From CAYOZN01 sp964408455 (GTDB lineage Bacteria; Planctomycetota; Phycisphaerae; UBA1845; UTPLA1): 64,000 nt of DNA. Below, piece by piece: positions 8,928-19,244 of the stretch (its first letter is position 1; each line of letters opens with the position of its first letter). Below the pieces are notes generated by a model, which made no database searches, was not told where the DNA came from, and was given only the letters and a program-made list of their open reading frames with translations. A program made the position numbers and the translations under genes. The stretch covers positions 1 to 64,000 of the forward strand of contig CAYOZN010000011.1 in the NCBI GenBank assembly GCA_964408455.1, given 5' to 3'.

Positions 8928-9854
8928 TCAGGGTGTCGGCTGGAGCTGCGCCTCTTCCGGTTCCCGGCGCAGCATCGCCAGCGTACCGGCCGACCACAGG
9001 AGGGGCATCGCCCGCAAAGCCGATCCGCCGTAGCGGCGGCTCTCGCGGGCCAGATGGGCGGCCTGCTGGAAGCGGCCGTCGCGGAAGGCCGCCCGAGCTG
9101 CCACAAACATGACACGAGCGAGGCGGTCGCGGGCGACGTCATCGGAGAGCTGGCCGTTGGCCTGTCTCGATTCGTAGAAATGTTGGAGCACGCGCGACTT
9201 GACGCACAGGTTGCGACACATACTCTGCTTGCTCAGCCGATCGCCGTGCAGCCGCCGCCGCGCCAGCGGCTGGTCAATCAGCCCGAACGCCTCGTGAACG
9301 CTGATGCGCAGCCACAGATCGTAATCCTCGCAGACCGGCAGCGATGCATCGAACCCCCGGGCGCGCTCCAGAATCTCGCGGCGGGCGACAACGGTCGGCA
9401 CGTGCACGAAGCTGCTGCAGAAAAGCGCCTCGGTGATATTCCCGCCCTGGCACGGCTTGGTGCGGCCGGCGACGGGGCGGCCGGACTCGTCGATCGGCAG
9501 CATGGGCCCGTAGAAGATGTTGCAGCCGGGCGTCGCCTGCATGGCATCGAAAAACACCCGCAGCTTGTTCGGCTCCCACAGATCGTCGCTGTCGAGAAAG
9601 GCGACGACGGGCGCCCGAGCCTCGGCCAGGCCGCGGTTGCGCGCGGCGGCCGGCCCCTGCCGCGGCTGGCGAAACACGCGCGGCTGACAGGCGTGGTTGG
9701 CGATGCCTCCGCCGATGTCTTCGGTCGATCCGTCGTCGACCACGATGACTTCCCAGTCAGAAAAGGTCTGCGCCACGATGGAGTCGAGCGCTTCGCGCAG
9801 GAAATGGAGGCGATTGAACGTCGGAATGATGATGCTGACGCTGGGTACGGCCAT
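8928..9854 (-). CDS. family 2 glycosyltransferase
   Basis: 308-residue GT-A-fold transferase. The N-terminus VSIIIPTFNRLHFLREAL is the standard nucleotide-binding strand, VIVVDDGS is the first Asp pair (about 36-43), and FLDSDDLWEP (about 90-99) provides the DxD metal site. A C-terminal helical part follows with no transmembrane helix, so it is likely cytoplasmic, moving a sugar from a nucleotide donor to an unknown acceptor. It stands apart from the large polysaccharide locus and has no glycan genes beside it. The downstream neighbour on the same strand is the nucleotidyltransferase-like gene. Confidence 0.88.
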   Translation of the reverse strand: MAVPSVSIIIPTFNRLHFLREALDSIVAQTFSDWEVIVVDDGSTEDIGGGIANHACQPRVFRQPRQGPAAARNRGLAEARAPVVAFLDSDDLWEPNKLRVFFDAMQATPGCNIFYGPMLPIDESGRPVAGRTKPCQGGNITEALFCSSFVHVPTVVARREILERARGFDASLPVCEDYDLWLRISVHEAFGLIDQPLARRRLHGDRLSKQSMCRNLCVKSRVLQHFYESRQANGQLSDDVARDRLARVMFVAARAAFRDGRFQQAAHLARESRRYGGSALRAMPLLWSAGTLAMLRREPEEAQLQPTP

Positions 9855-10280
9855 GTGCTATTCGCCCGACGCGCGGCGAGAGTCAACCGCGATTGGATTT
9901 CCCGCCGGCCCATGCAGGAATTTCAGCGCGATCTGATGCTGCCGGAGGTCTCGCGCCAGCCCCGGTGCGTCAGACTCTGCCTCGCAAGGCAATCCTTCAA
10001 CACGAGGGGAGTTCGTCCGGCGGCTTCGTCCATGAACACCACGTCGGCCGGCAGGTCCCCGCAGCAACCGAAGGTAGTCATATGGGCTGGAACGTACGGG
10101 GTCAAGCCAACCACCGGCGGACGCCATCGGAACCGGGGGCATCACGCTGCGACCCTGTGCCGGCGCCCGGCTCCGCTGGAGGAGCACCTTAAAATCCCGT
10201 ATGCTGCCCGGCCCGCAACGAATCAGGGCGCAAAGCCGCCGGCAGCCAAAACCGGCCTCGCCCCATGGGTGCCTGCTTCG
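9855..10280. other. 426-bp stretch without a supported gene
   Basis: Open frames exist on both strands but none has family motifs together with a plausible start. On the minus strand two overlapping frames (9923-10114 and the last third of 9858-10574) read like parts of a protein in different phases, which could be a frameshifted remnant, but I cannot support it. No terminator or RNA gene is seen. Confidence 0.4.
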
Positions 10281-10577
10281 ATGGACGCCATGCAAAACTT
10301 CCGACTTCAGTTGAATCAGCGCGTTCGAATCGTCCAGACCGTCGACACGCGCGAGGGGCCCTGGCAGACCGCTGTTGAAGGAGTGGTGAAGGCGATTCGC
10401 GCCAAGCCAACCGGGAGCTGGTTTGCCCACGGCAAGAACGACAAGCTGTGGCTGACGCGCGTTCTGCTCCAGAAGGACGATGGGGAACTCGTCGAGCTGG
10501 TGATCGATTCGGATACCAGCATCTCGTTGAGCGAAGCGGCAGGTAAGGCGCCCTCGGCCGCGCCCGCGACACACTAA
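10281..10577 (+). CDS. small conserved planctomycete protein (unknown function)
   Basis: 98 residues (95 if the ATG at 10290 is used). The sequence is ordered and protein-like: LNQRVRIVQTVDTREGPWQT at the start, then GVVKAIRAKPTGSWFAHGKN and WLTRVLLQKDDGELVELVID, suggesting a small beta-barrel. From memory, similar short proteins with the GSW(Y/F)AHGK(N/D)DKLWL core occur widely in planctomycetes; this needs a search. There is no signal peptide or catalytic motif. The longer upstream open frame is antisense to the glycosyltransferase and was not used. Its stop overlaps by four bases the stop of the convergent phosphatase gene. Confidence 0.75.
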   Translation: MDAMQNFRLQLNQRVRIVQTVDTREGPWQTAVEGVVKAIRAKPTGSWFAHGKNDKLWLTRVLLQKDDGELVELVIDSDTSISLSEAAGKAPSAAPATH

Positions 10578-11833
10578 TCGCCGCCGGCCACATCCAGGAT
10601 CAGCGCCGTGACATCGTCGGCCTGGGCAAGGCTGCCGGGCATGGTATCGAGGCGCTCGCGCAGCTTTTCCATGAGTCTGGCCTGCGGCAGGCAGAGTGTC
10701 GCCGGGATGCCCTCCTCAAAGGTCGGCACCTGCGGCAGTGGCGGCCGGTTCGACAGCAGCACCGGCTCGAGCCCGTCGCTATAGACAATCACGCGGTCGC
10801 CCGGCTGCAAGCGGACCGACTCGAGGCTGAAGTTCTCGCCGCGCGTCAGGCCGATCAGACATCCGTCCCCGAAGAGCTCGCGGATTTCGCCGGAGGCATT
10901 GATCAGCAATGCCGGCGGATGGCCCGCGACCGCATATCGCAGGACGCCCGATTCCGTATCCAGCAGGCCGTACCAGCCGGTGATGAACTGTGAATCGGTC
11001 AGACCCTGCGAGACCAGCAGATCGTTCAGATGTGCGAGGACCTCGTTGGGCGGCACCAGTTCGTATCCATCGGCCGTCACGCGCTTGGGCCGGATCGCAT
11101 GCTTGATGTACATGGTGAGCAGGCCGGCTGCGACGCCGTGGCCGACGGCATCGGCGAGATAAAAGCCCCAGTGGGTCTCGTCGAGCCGGAAGACGTCGAA
11201 GATGTCGCCGCTGACCCACGAGCAGGGCCGGAACAGCGAGGAGAATCGGAATCTGCCAATCTGCGGCAGGTCCTGCGGGAGAAAGTCGCGCTGGAGCTTG
11301 GCGGCGAGGTTCAGTTCGCGATCGGTGGCCTCGAAGCGCTTCTGGAGGCTCCGGCCCAGCCGCTGCATCGCCTGGACCTGCTTGTCGACCTCGCGCAGCA
11401 CCGGGCGCAGATGGGCCATGGCGACCAGGGCGCCTTCTATTCGATCGGCCGGAGCGTCGGGCGACAGGCAGATGACACCGGCCTGGAAGGCGCTGTATGC
11501 CCAGGGACGCCGCGTGAGCACGACGGCGCCGATGCGTCGCTTTCTCAACAGCGTGATCTGCTCTTCGTTGCGGCGCCGGATGGCGTCCGCGCCGCTGGCC
11601 GCGTCGCCCTCGTCGACGACGAGCATGGCGCCGAAGGCCGCCAGGGCGCCGAAGTCATTCTCGCTGGAAAGGCTGATGGGTTCGCCGCGGCAATCGCCAT
11701 GGCCGGCAACCAGTCGCGCGACGACGGCCGGACCTGCGGCGGCGGCATTGAGGATGCCCACTCTGACGGCGGATCTGGACGGCCGCGGAAGGACCGCCAC
11801 TTTTGAAAAAACCGGCTGCGCAAAAGCGCTCAT
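10574..11833 (-). CDS. PP2C-type (SpoIIE/RsbU) serine phosphatase with receiver-like N-terminus
   Basis: About 419 residues. The C-terminal half is a SpoIIE-like PP2C phosphatase: AAKLQRDFLPQDLP marks the linker entry, WVSGDIFDVF the first metal Asp, ADAVGHGVAAGLLTMYIK the second, and YSDGLEP followed by ADDVTALIL the last. These Asp positions look intact. A helical linker (about 130-170) precedes it. The N-terminal 120 residues resemble a degenerate response-regulator receiver. Such proteins dephosphorylate anti-anti-sigma (STAS) proteins in partner-switching control; no partner is adjacent. ATGs at 11833 and 11851 both have G-rich ribosome sites. Confidence 0.87.
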   Translation of the reverse strand: MSAFAQPVFSKVAVLPRPSRSAVRVGILNAAAAGPAVVARLVAGHGDCRGEPISLSSENDFGALAAFGAMLVVDEGDAASGADAIRRRNEEQITLLRKRRIGAVVLTRRPWAYSAFQAGVICLSPDAPADRIEGALVAMAHLRPVLREVDKQVQAMQRLGRSLQKRFEATDRELNLAAKLQRDFLPQDLPQIGRFRFSSLFRPCSWVSGDIFDVFRLDETHWGFYLADAVGHGVAAGLLTMYIKHAIRPKRVTADGYELVPPNEVLAHLNDLLVSQGLTDSQFITGWYGLLDTESGVLRYAVAGHPPALLINASGEIRELFGDGCLIGLTRGENFSLESVRLQPGDRVIVYSDGLEPVLLSNRPPLPQVPTFEEGIPATLCLPQARLMEKLRERLDTMPGSLAQADDVTALILDVAGGD

Positions 11834-12102
11834 GACATCGCCCCCGATCATGCGTTCACCCCCGCCGGAAAGCCGGCCGATGCGTGCCACATGGAGGACA
11901 CGCCACATCCTGAATCGGCGCGGCGCGCATTCGGAATAAGCAAGATCAGAAGCGCGCCCGGCAGGATGGAAGCGAACCCGTTATCGGCGCCGCGCCAACG
12001 TGCTGCGCGGCCCTGAACTCTGAACCCGTTCCCGGATTAAAGCATACCAAATGAAAGCGGGCGAAAACGGAGGCGATCGGAAAAGCGGCCTGGGAAAAGT
12101 GC

Positions 12103-12600
12103 CTAGTCCGAGATGAGATCGTCCGGGATTGTGACGCGATCGCCGGGCTGAATACCCCAGCGGTCGAACTGCCCGGCGTTGACTTCGAGGGCAAACTGAG
12201 CCGCCTCGATGGAAGGATAGCTCATCTCGTTGAGCGGCTCCATGGTGTATGTCTTGACGATGACACCATCGGACCGGATGTACGCGATATCGAGGGGAAT
12301 CAGCGTATTGCGCATCCAGAAGCTCAACGGCTGATCCCCGGGAAACACGAAGATCATCCCGCGATCATCCGGCAATTCGCCTTCGGTGACGTTCATCAGC
12401 CCGATCTGGCGGGTCTGGTCGCTATCGGCCACGTAGGCGGTAAAGCTGGTGCGGCCCTCGACGGCGATCGGTGCCGTGCGCATGCCGGCCAGATCGTTCT
12501 TGTCCGCCGAGCCACGGGGCACATCGACGCACGCCACCATCGCCGGAAAGGTGAACGTCATGGCCAGTACTCCGGAGAGAATCAGGATGCGTGTCGTCAT
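12103..12600 (-). CDS. DUF192 family exported protein
   Basis: 165 residues. A hydrophobic N-terminus (MTTRILILSGVLAMTFTF) with Cys near residue 24 suggests export, possibly as a lipoprotein. The mature part matches the DUF192 beta-barrel: TFTAYVADSDQTRQIGLMN-type start, GMIFVFPGDQPLSFWMRNT (the conserved F-W-M-x-N-T core), PLDIAYI, and ALEVNAG near the end. The family's function is unknown. ATG at 12600 was chosen over a start seven codons upstream because of the signal peptide. It begins 25 bases after the LolA-like gene ends, so the two are probably cotranscribed. Confidence 0.88.
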   Translation of the reverse strand: MTTRILILSGVLAMTFTFPAMVACVDVPRGSADKNDLAGMRTAPIAVEGRTSFTAYVADSDQTRQIGLMNVTEGELPDDRGMIFVFPGDQPLSFWMRNTLIPLDIAYIRSDGVIVKTYTMEPLNEMSYPSIEAAQFALEVNAGQFDRWGIQPGDRVTIPDDLISD

Positions 12601-12625
12601 GTCGCCCCAGCCGAACAGCATTCGT

Positions 12626-13486
12626 TTATGGGTCCAGGTTGATGCGACCGGGTTTGTCGGTCAGATCCTCGGTGCTTTCGGTGAAACCGGACGGCTTCGT
12701 GACTTCGAATTTCGCGGGAACCAGCTCGCGAAAAGTCGTAATGTCGCGGAAATCGACCTCGATGCGATCGCCGTCGGCCCGCCGCTCGCAGACGATGCGG
12801 ACGGGCAGACTCAGGTTCGGATCGATATAGAAATCGACGCGCGTATACTTCTCCGCCAGATCGGTGCCCGCGCGCGGAACGCAGCGGAGGTGCTTGGAAC
12901 CCGGCGGATCGCCGATTTCAAACTTGGCAAGCTTGACGTCGAAGTGCTGCAGAATGTCCTCGCGCTTCTGGCCGAACGGCAGCGGAAATGGGCCCTTCCC
13001 CAGCGCGAACGGGTCGTTGCGATCGCCCTTGCGGACGATGCGACGCCGCGTGAGCGTCTTGCTCTTGTCGTTCCGCTCGATGAAATACTCCCCGTCGAAT
13101 GCGAAGAACTCCTGGTCGCGGGAGATGATGCCATCGGCCTCGAGCTTGTTGAAGTGAATGCGAAAGCGCGTCTGCCTGGCGTCCCGATAGAAAATCAACT
13201 CGCCCGTCTTTTTCTTGCGCGATTCCACCGGCATCACAACGACCAGACTGTGGGCCAGTTTGCAGGAGATTCCGCGCTTGTCTCGGCCGGCCGTTTCGAG
13301 CTTGTCGAGCAGGCGATCAACTTCCGCATTGCCCGACGTAGCCGTAGCCGACGGCTGCGACGTGGCCGGGCGACTCGTCGGCTCAGCCGATGGCGGTTGC
13401 CGTACTTGACCGGTTGACTGCGCGACGACACATGAACACGCCGTGGCCAGCAGCAGAAGTCCCGATACACATGTCTGAGGATTCAT
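12626..13486 (-). CDS. LolA-fold exported protein
   Basis: 286 residues with a signal peptide ending near AQS, then a low-complexity Pro/Ser/Thr linker (about 25-55). The rest reads as the LolA/LolB-like half-barrel: EVDRLLDKLETA, then antiparallel strands GELIFYRDARQTRFRIHF, FFAFDGEYFIERND and DFYIDPNLSLPVRIV. It may bind a lipid or acyl chain in the periplasm, as LolA does, but planctomycete members are uncharacterised. ATG at 13486 suits the signal peptide. It lies directly upstream of the DUF192 gene. Confidence 0.75.
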   Translation of the reverse strand: MNPQTCVSGLLLLATACSCVVAQSTGQVRQPPSAEPTSRPATSQPSATATSGNAEVDRLLDKLETAGRDKRGISCKLAHSLVVVMPVESRKKKTGELIFYRDARQTRFRIHFNKLEADGIISRDQEFFAFDGEYFIERNDKSKTLTRRRIVRKGDRNDPFALGKGPFPLPFGQKREDILQHFDVKLAKFEIGDPPGSKHLRCVPRAGTDLAEKYTRVDFYIDPNLSLPVRIVCERRADGDRIEVDFRDITTFRELVPAKFEVTKPSGFTESTEDLTDKPGRINLDP

Positions 13487-13603
13487 CGCAACTCCAGTGC
13501 CGCAAAGCAAGCATCGGTGACCGGACCAGACCTGTGAATTCTAAGACGGGGCTGAGAAGGCGGCAACGTAGTCGAAAGCGTCGCGACTGGCAGATCATCC
13601 GTA

Positions 13604-14236
13604 TCAACCTTCAGGCTCTCCGGGCCCGCGAAGACAATCACGGGCGCCGTCGAGCAGCGCGACAATCTCGCGGAGATCGCGAATCACGACGTCGGCCTCA
13701 TCGGCCCAGGGCTGGCGCCGCATGCCAGGTTCGAGGAAGAGAATGGTACGGCAACCGGCGGCCCGACCGCAGAGAATGTCGTAATGAAAATCGCCGATGA
13801 CCCAGGTCTCCTGCGGCGTGACACTGAGTTGCCGGCAGATTTCGTAGACCGGCTCCGGGGACGGCTTGCACGGTCCGTTCTCGCGCGTCCACGTGAGATC
13901 GAACTCGACGCGATGGCGCGAGGCAAAGGTGGCGAGCGAGCGGGCTGAGTTTCTGGTCATGAGCGCGACTTTCACGCCGCGCTGACGCACCCCGGCGACG
14001 ACTTCCGCGGCATGCGGCTGCAATACGCTCGAAGTTGCATCGCTCGCCTCATGCCGGTCGAGAATTTCCTCCGCCCGGGCACGGTCTTCGGGGAGCATTT
14101 GACGAATCGCTTCGAGAATGGGGCCGGACGGCAGGCCGATGTCGGCGCGGATGGCATCGAAATCAAGCGTCGAGCGCGTGAGGGTGCCGTCCATGTCGAA
14201 AATGATGGCTCGACAAGCGGCGGTGGAGACCGGCAT
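13604..14236 (-). CDS. HAD-family phosphatase (phosphoglycolate phosphatase-like)
   Basis: 210 residues. Motif I is AIIFDMDGTLTRS near residue 10, motif II ALMTRNSARS (Thr-Arg), the Lys of motif III lies in GPCKPSPEPVYEIC, and motif IV is WVIGDFHYDILCGRAAG (the second acidic residue is seen as D-x4-D). The cap of about 70 residues between motif I and II is helical, placing it in subfamily IA. The substrate is not deducible. The long upstream open frame overlaps the preceding gene and was trimmed to the ATG at 14236. It follows the DUF3052-like gene by 58 bases and is likely in its transcript. Confidence 0.9.
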   Translation of the reverse strand: MPVSTAACRAIIFDMDGTLTRSTLDFDAIRADIGLPSGPILEAIRQMLPEDRARAEEILDRHEASDATSSVLQPHAAEVVAGVRQRGVKVALMTRNSARSLATFASRHRVEFDLTWTRENGPCKPSPEPVYEICRQLSVTPQETWVIGDFHYDILCGRAAGCRTILFLEPGMRRQPWADEADVVIRDLREIVALLDGARDCLRGPGEPEG

Positions 14237-14294
14237 GAGCGACACGCAGGCGATTGATGAGCAGCCAGCGGGCGAATCGGACAACACGGCGTCG

Positions 14295-14939
14295 CTACTT
14301 GGCGAAATTGCCATTGGCGCCGGCCGGTCGCCGGGCGACGCGGGGACGCACCATCTTGTAGGCGGCGCGATTCTCGGCGAAGTCCAGCACCTCGACCTGC
14401 TTGAGGCCGGCCTCGCGGGCGGCGGCAAGCACGTTGGCCTTGGTGACGGTTCGGACGCTCTTGGGCAGGACGACCCAGATGGCCCCGTCCTCGTGGAGTT
14501 CTTCGGTGAGGTCTTCGATCTGTCGCAATTCGCTGGCGCGCTCGACGCCGAGCATGACCATGTCGCACCGCCCGCCCAGCCCGTTGATCACGCGCGTCTT
14601 CTTGGCTTCCAGGCTGCTCTTGAGTTCGAAGTCGTCCAGGTTGAGTACGCGAACGGTGCAGCCCTCGGTGATGCCCAGCTTGTCGGCGAGCGTCTGCGGA
14701 TGCTGAATGTAGTCGATCCACTCTTCGGCGGTCTTCACGGAGTCGACGATGATGCCGACGGGATTACCGTGGAAGCTGAAACGGAGGGTGTCGTCTTCGC
14801 GTCGCGGGCTGGCAATCTCGGCAATACGAAAACGGAATTTGGTGCTGCCGGCGAAGTCGATGTGATCCGCCTCCATGCGGACAAGCCCCTCATAGCGATC
14901 CCGCCCGACCTGAAGCTTGCAGGATGATTCCATCGCCAT
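14295..14939 (-). CDS. DUF3052-like conserved protein
   Basis: 214 residues, no signal peptide. Two parts are visible. The first (about 1-75) is beta-rich: CKLQVGRDRYEGLVRMEADH and FRFRIAEIAS. The second (about 85-200), beginning LADKLGITEGCTVRVLNL and continuing with DMVMLGVERASEL and DGAIWVVLPKS, matches the DUF3052 pattern, a small Rossmann-like domain of unknown function. The ATG at 14939 follows AAAGGAAT at proper distance. A possible promoter lies near 15227-15232. Confidence 0.7.
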   Translation of the reverse strand: MAMESSCKLQVGRDRYEGLVRMEADHIDFAGSTKFRFRIAEIASPRREDDTLRFSFHGNPVGIIVDSVKTAEEWIDYIQHPQTLADKLGITEGCTVRVLNLDDFELKSSLEAKKTRVINGLGGRCDMVMLGVERASELRQIEDLTEELHEDGAIWVVLPKSVRTVTKANVLAAAREAGLKQVEVLDFAENRAAYKMVRPRVARRPAGANGNFAK

Positions 14940-15338
14940 TGATGCAATTCCTTTGCTGAGAAGACCGCCGGCAGCGGCATCCAAGCTCGCAGCAGGACGG
15001 CCCGGTGGGACAAGTGCCCACGGTATATGGATGCTCGGCAATCTGCTCGACGCCGCACGCACCGCGCCTGCGTGGACGACGTGAACGCGATTGGATTTGA
15101 CGGTTCGGCGTTCCTGTGCCGCCCAGCCCCTTAAAAAGGCCCCGACAGATGCGGCAGCCCCGAGCCAATGTTCCCTTCGCCTGTTGTTGATCGCAGGGAA
15201 AGAACCCCGCCTCGTTCAACGTTAACAGTATAACCGGAATGACGTCCCAATACAAAGGCGGGCGCCGCTGGTGCGGCACGTGCCCCGGCGGAGCACCGGC
15301 GTGGAACGGCCGCAGAGAAAGCCTATAACCGCAAGGGC
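14940..15338. other. 399-bp intergenic region, probable promoter of the DUF3052/HAD unit
   Basis: No gene is supported. On the minus strand TATACT (15232-15227) makes a reasonable -10 element, with a weak -35 (TTTGTA) 18 bases upstream, leaving a leader of roughly 280 bases before the DUF3052-like start. Nothing T-rich enough to be an intrinsic terminator of acsA is seen. Confidence 0.35.
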
Positions 15339-17300
<1,962 letters not shown>

Positions 17301-17615
17301 GTTTCGCTTTCCTCCCAGGGCGGCGGCCGCGGCCGATTTGCAGTGGGGCCTGCGGGGGACCGTCGCGGTAATGACAGCGGCATGATACGAACGACCGGGG
17401 CCGGCGGCAAATTCCAGCGATGGAGCACGACAGAAACTCACAGCCGGAACGAACAGGTTCGACTGCTGCGGAATCTGCCATCGAACAATGCTTGACGTTT
17501 CGCGTACAATAGGCGCACCACCGGTCTGCAGGAGGCAGGCCCGCGTCGCGCACCCGCAGCGTGCCCGGCGCGAGATTCCATTCTCGCAGCGGCGTGCCGG
17601 GTACGAGGGTGTCAC
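17301..17615. other. divergent intergenic region between acsA and the phosphohexomutase-like gene
   Basis: No gene is supported. TACAAT at 17505-17510 is a possible plus-strand -10 element with a weak upstream -35 (TCGAAC). The last 55 bases form a strong stem-loop described separately. Confidence 0.4.
17561..17604 (+). promoter_or_regulatory. structured 5' leader hairpin
   Basis: Arms GTGCCCGGC (17561-17569) and GCCGGGTAC (17596-17604) pair with one G-U, and inside them GCGAGA (17570-17575) and TCTCGC (17582-17587) close a six-base loop. The ribosome-binding site GAGGGTG begins right after the stem and the ATG is at 17616, so the fold could affect translation. No known riboswitch class is recognised. 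Confidence 0.45.
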
Positions 17616-19244
17616 ATGATTCAGACGCCGTCCAAGAAGGACTATTATCGCTACTGCCCCGGCGAAGAGAGCGTAAAAATATCCAACGCGATCTGTCGCG
17701 GTCGCCGCCGCGTGCATTTCCCCAAGTGTGCCGGGTGTCAGTTCAACGACGACGAAAAGGCCGCCGCGCTACAGCCCGGTGGAGCGCCGCCGGCCCCGCT
17801 GCCGTTCTTCCCGGTGCGCGTGGCCAACGGTCACACGATCGACGTCACCGGAGACGAGACGTCGATCGCCAGCCTGTTCCATTCGGACAACATCGTCGGC
17901 ACGACGCCGGAGCCGCTGTCGGACCAGGCGGCGTGGCGCATCGGCCATGCCACCGGCCAGTTCCTCCGATCCAAGCTCCGCGGATATGACCGCGCCGATC
18001 CGAACGCACGATCGGTGATCATCGGCCGCGATACGCGCGCCTCCAGCCCGCAGGTGGAACATTCGGTCATCGAGGGCATCCGCTCGACCGGGACCGATGT
18101 CTTCACGCTGGGAGAGATCGGGCTGCCGCTGTTGTACTTCGCGGTGAATCACATCGGCGCATGCGGCGGCGTGCTGGTCTCGGCGGGCCACCGGCCACTG
18201 GCCGAGAACGGCCTGCGCGTGTGCGGCGGCAAGGCGCTGCCGATCCACATGGAAACCGGCATGGCCAGCATCCGCGATATCGCCGTCCGGATTCCCTACC
18301 ACCAGAGCGGCTCACCCAGCCGGCGCATTCCCAAGGACCTGGGCACGGCCTACGCCGGCTTCGTGCGGAACTTCCTGCTGTCCAAGGTCAAGGTGCCGCG
18401 GCTGCTGAAGGTCGTGGTCGATGCGTCCAACGGCACCGGCGGCAAGTGGGTGCCGGCCATCCTGCGCGGCATTCGCAATCTGCGCTTGACACGCGTGAAC
18501 TTTGAAACCAAAGGCGAGTTTGCCCACGAGCCCAATCCGCTTCAGGCAAAGAATCTGCGTGACGCTCGAACGGCACTCCGGACGGAATCCGCCGACGTTG
18601 CCGTCTGTTTCGACGCAGCCGAAGAGCGGTGCGTGGTAATCGACGACAAGGGGCACATCGTCCGGCCGGAATACGTCGTGGCGCTATTGGCGCGACAGTT
18701 CATCGAGCGGGAGCCGGGAGCCATGATCGTGCTGGACCACCGCGCCAGCGTCGCCGCCGAGGAGGAGATCACGCGTGCCGGTGGCGTCGTCGTGCGCGAA
18801 CGGATCGGCGGCCCGCACATGAAGCGGTGCATGTCGGAGCGCAACGCCGTCTTCGGCGGCGACATCTCCGGGCGCTTCTACTTCCGCGACAACTATTTCG
18901 CCGAATCTGCCGCCATGACGCTGGTGCAGCTCATCAACCTGCTGTCCACCGCCGGCAAGAGCCTCAGCGAACTGGTGCGGCCGATGAACCGCTACTCCAA
19001 CTCCGGCGAGCTTCGCTACCAGTGCGAGGATGCCGGACGCGTCATCCGCGAAGTGGCCCGCAGCTTCGAAGGCGCCCAGATCGAGCACTTCGACGGCGTC
19101 ACGGTCCGCTACCCCGACTGGTGGTTCAACGTCCTCCCGCATGCCGCAGAGCGCCAGGTGCGCCTGACGCTGGAGGCGCGCAGCCGCAAGTTGGTGGAGG
19201 AGAAGCTGGCCCACCTGGAGCCGATGCTCGGCCAGAAGATGTAA
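17616..19244 (+). CDS. phosphohexomutase-fold protein with degraded active site (probable pseudoenzyme)
   Basis: 542 residues. From about residue 70 the chain follows the phosphoglucomutase/phosphomannomutase fold: GRDTRASSPQVEHSVIEG, VLVSAGHRPLAENGLRV, VVVDASNGTGGKW, FGGDISGRFYFRD and the C-terminal domain. All three catalytic elements differ from active enzymes. The phosphoserine loop TxSHNP is SAGHRP, with Gly191 where Ser should be. The metal loop DGDGDR is DAAEER (333-338). The phosphate loop RxSxTEP is replaced by LPHAAER near 507. The sugar loop GE(M/E)SG is close (GDISG). The N-terminus has four Cys (14, 27, 38, 41) in a zinc-ribbon-like spacing. A binding or regulatory role is inferred; the frame is intact. 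Confidence 0.8.
   Translation: MIQTPSKKDYYRYCPGEESVKISNAICRGRRRVHFPKCAGCQFNDDEKAAALQPGGAPPAPLPFFPVRVANGHTIDVTGDETSIASLFHSDNIVGTTPEPLSDQAAWRIGHATGQFLRSKLRGYDRADPNARSVIIGRDTRASSPQVEHSVIEGIRSTGTDVFTLGEIGLPLLYFAVNHIGACGGVLVSAGHRPLAENGLRVCGGKALPIHMETGMASIRDIAVRIPYHQSGSPSRRIPKDLGTAYAGFVRNFLLSKVKVPRLLKVVVDASNGTGGKWVPAILRGIRNLRLTRVNFETKGEFAHEPNPLQAKNLRDARTALRTESADVAVCFDAAEERCVVIDDKGHIVRPEYVVALLARQFIEREPGAMIVLDHRASVAAEEEITRAGGVVVRERIGGPHMKRCMSERNAVFGGDISGRFYFRDNYFAESAAMTLVQLINLLSTAGKSLSELVRPMNRYSNSGELRYQCEDAGRVIREVARSFEGAQIEHFDGVTVRYPDWWFNVLPHAAERQVRLTLEARSRKLVEEKLAHLEPMLGQKM

Noticed and set aside
8892..10280. Long plus-strand frame upstream of the small conserved protein
   Set aside because: Its first part is antisense to the glycosyltransferase; only the last 98 codons read as protein.
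9855..10280. Frameshifted gene remnant on the minus strand
   Set aside because: Two frames look faintly protein-like, but no family can be named and no single correction gives a complete domain.
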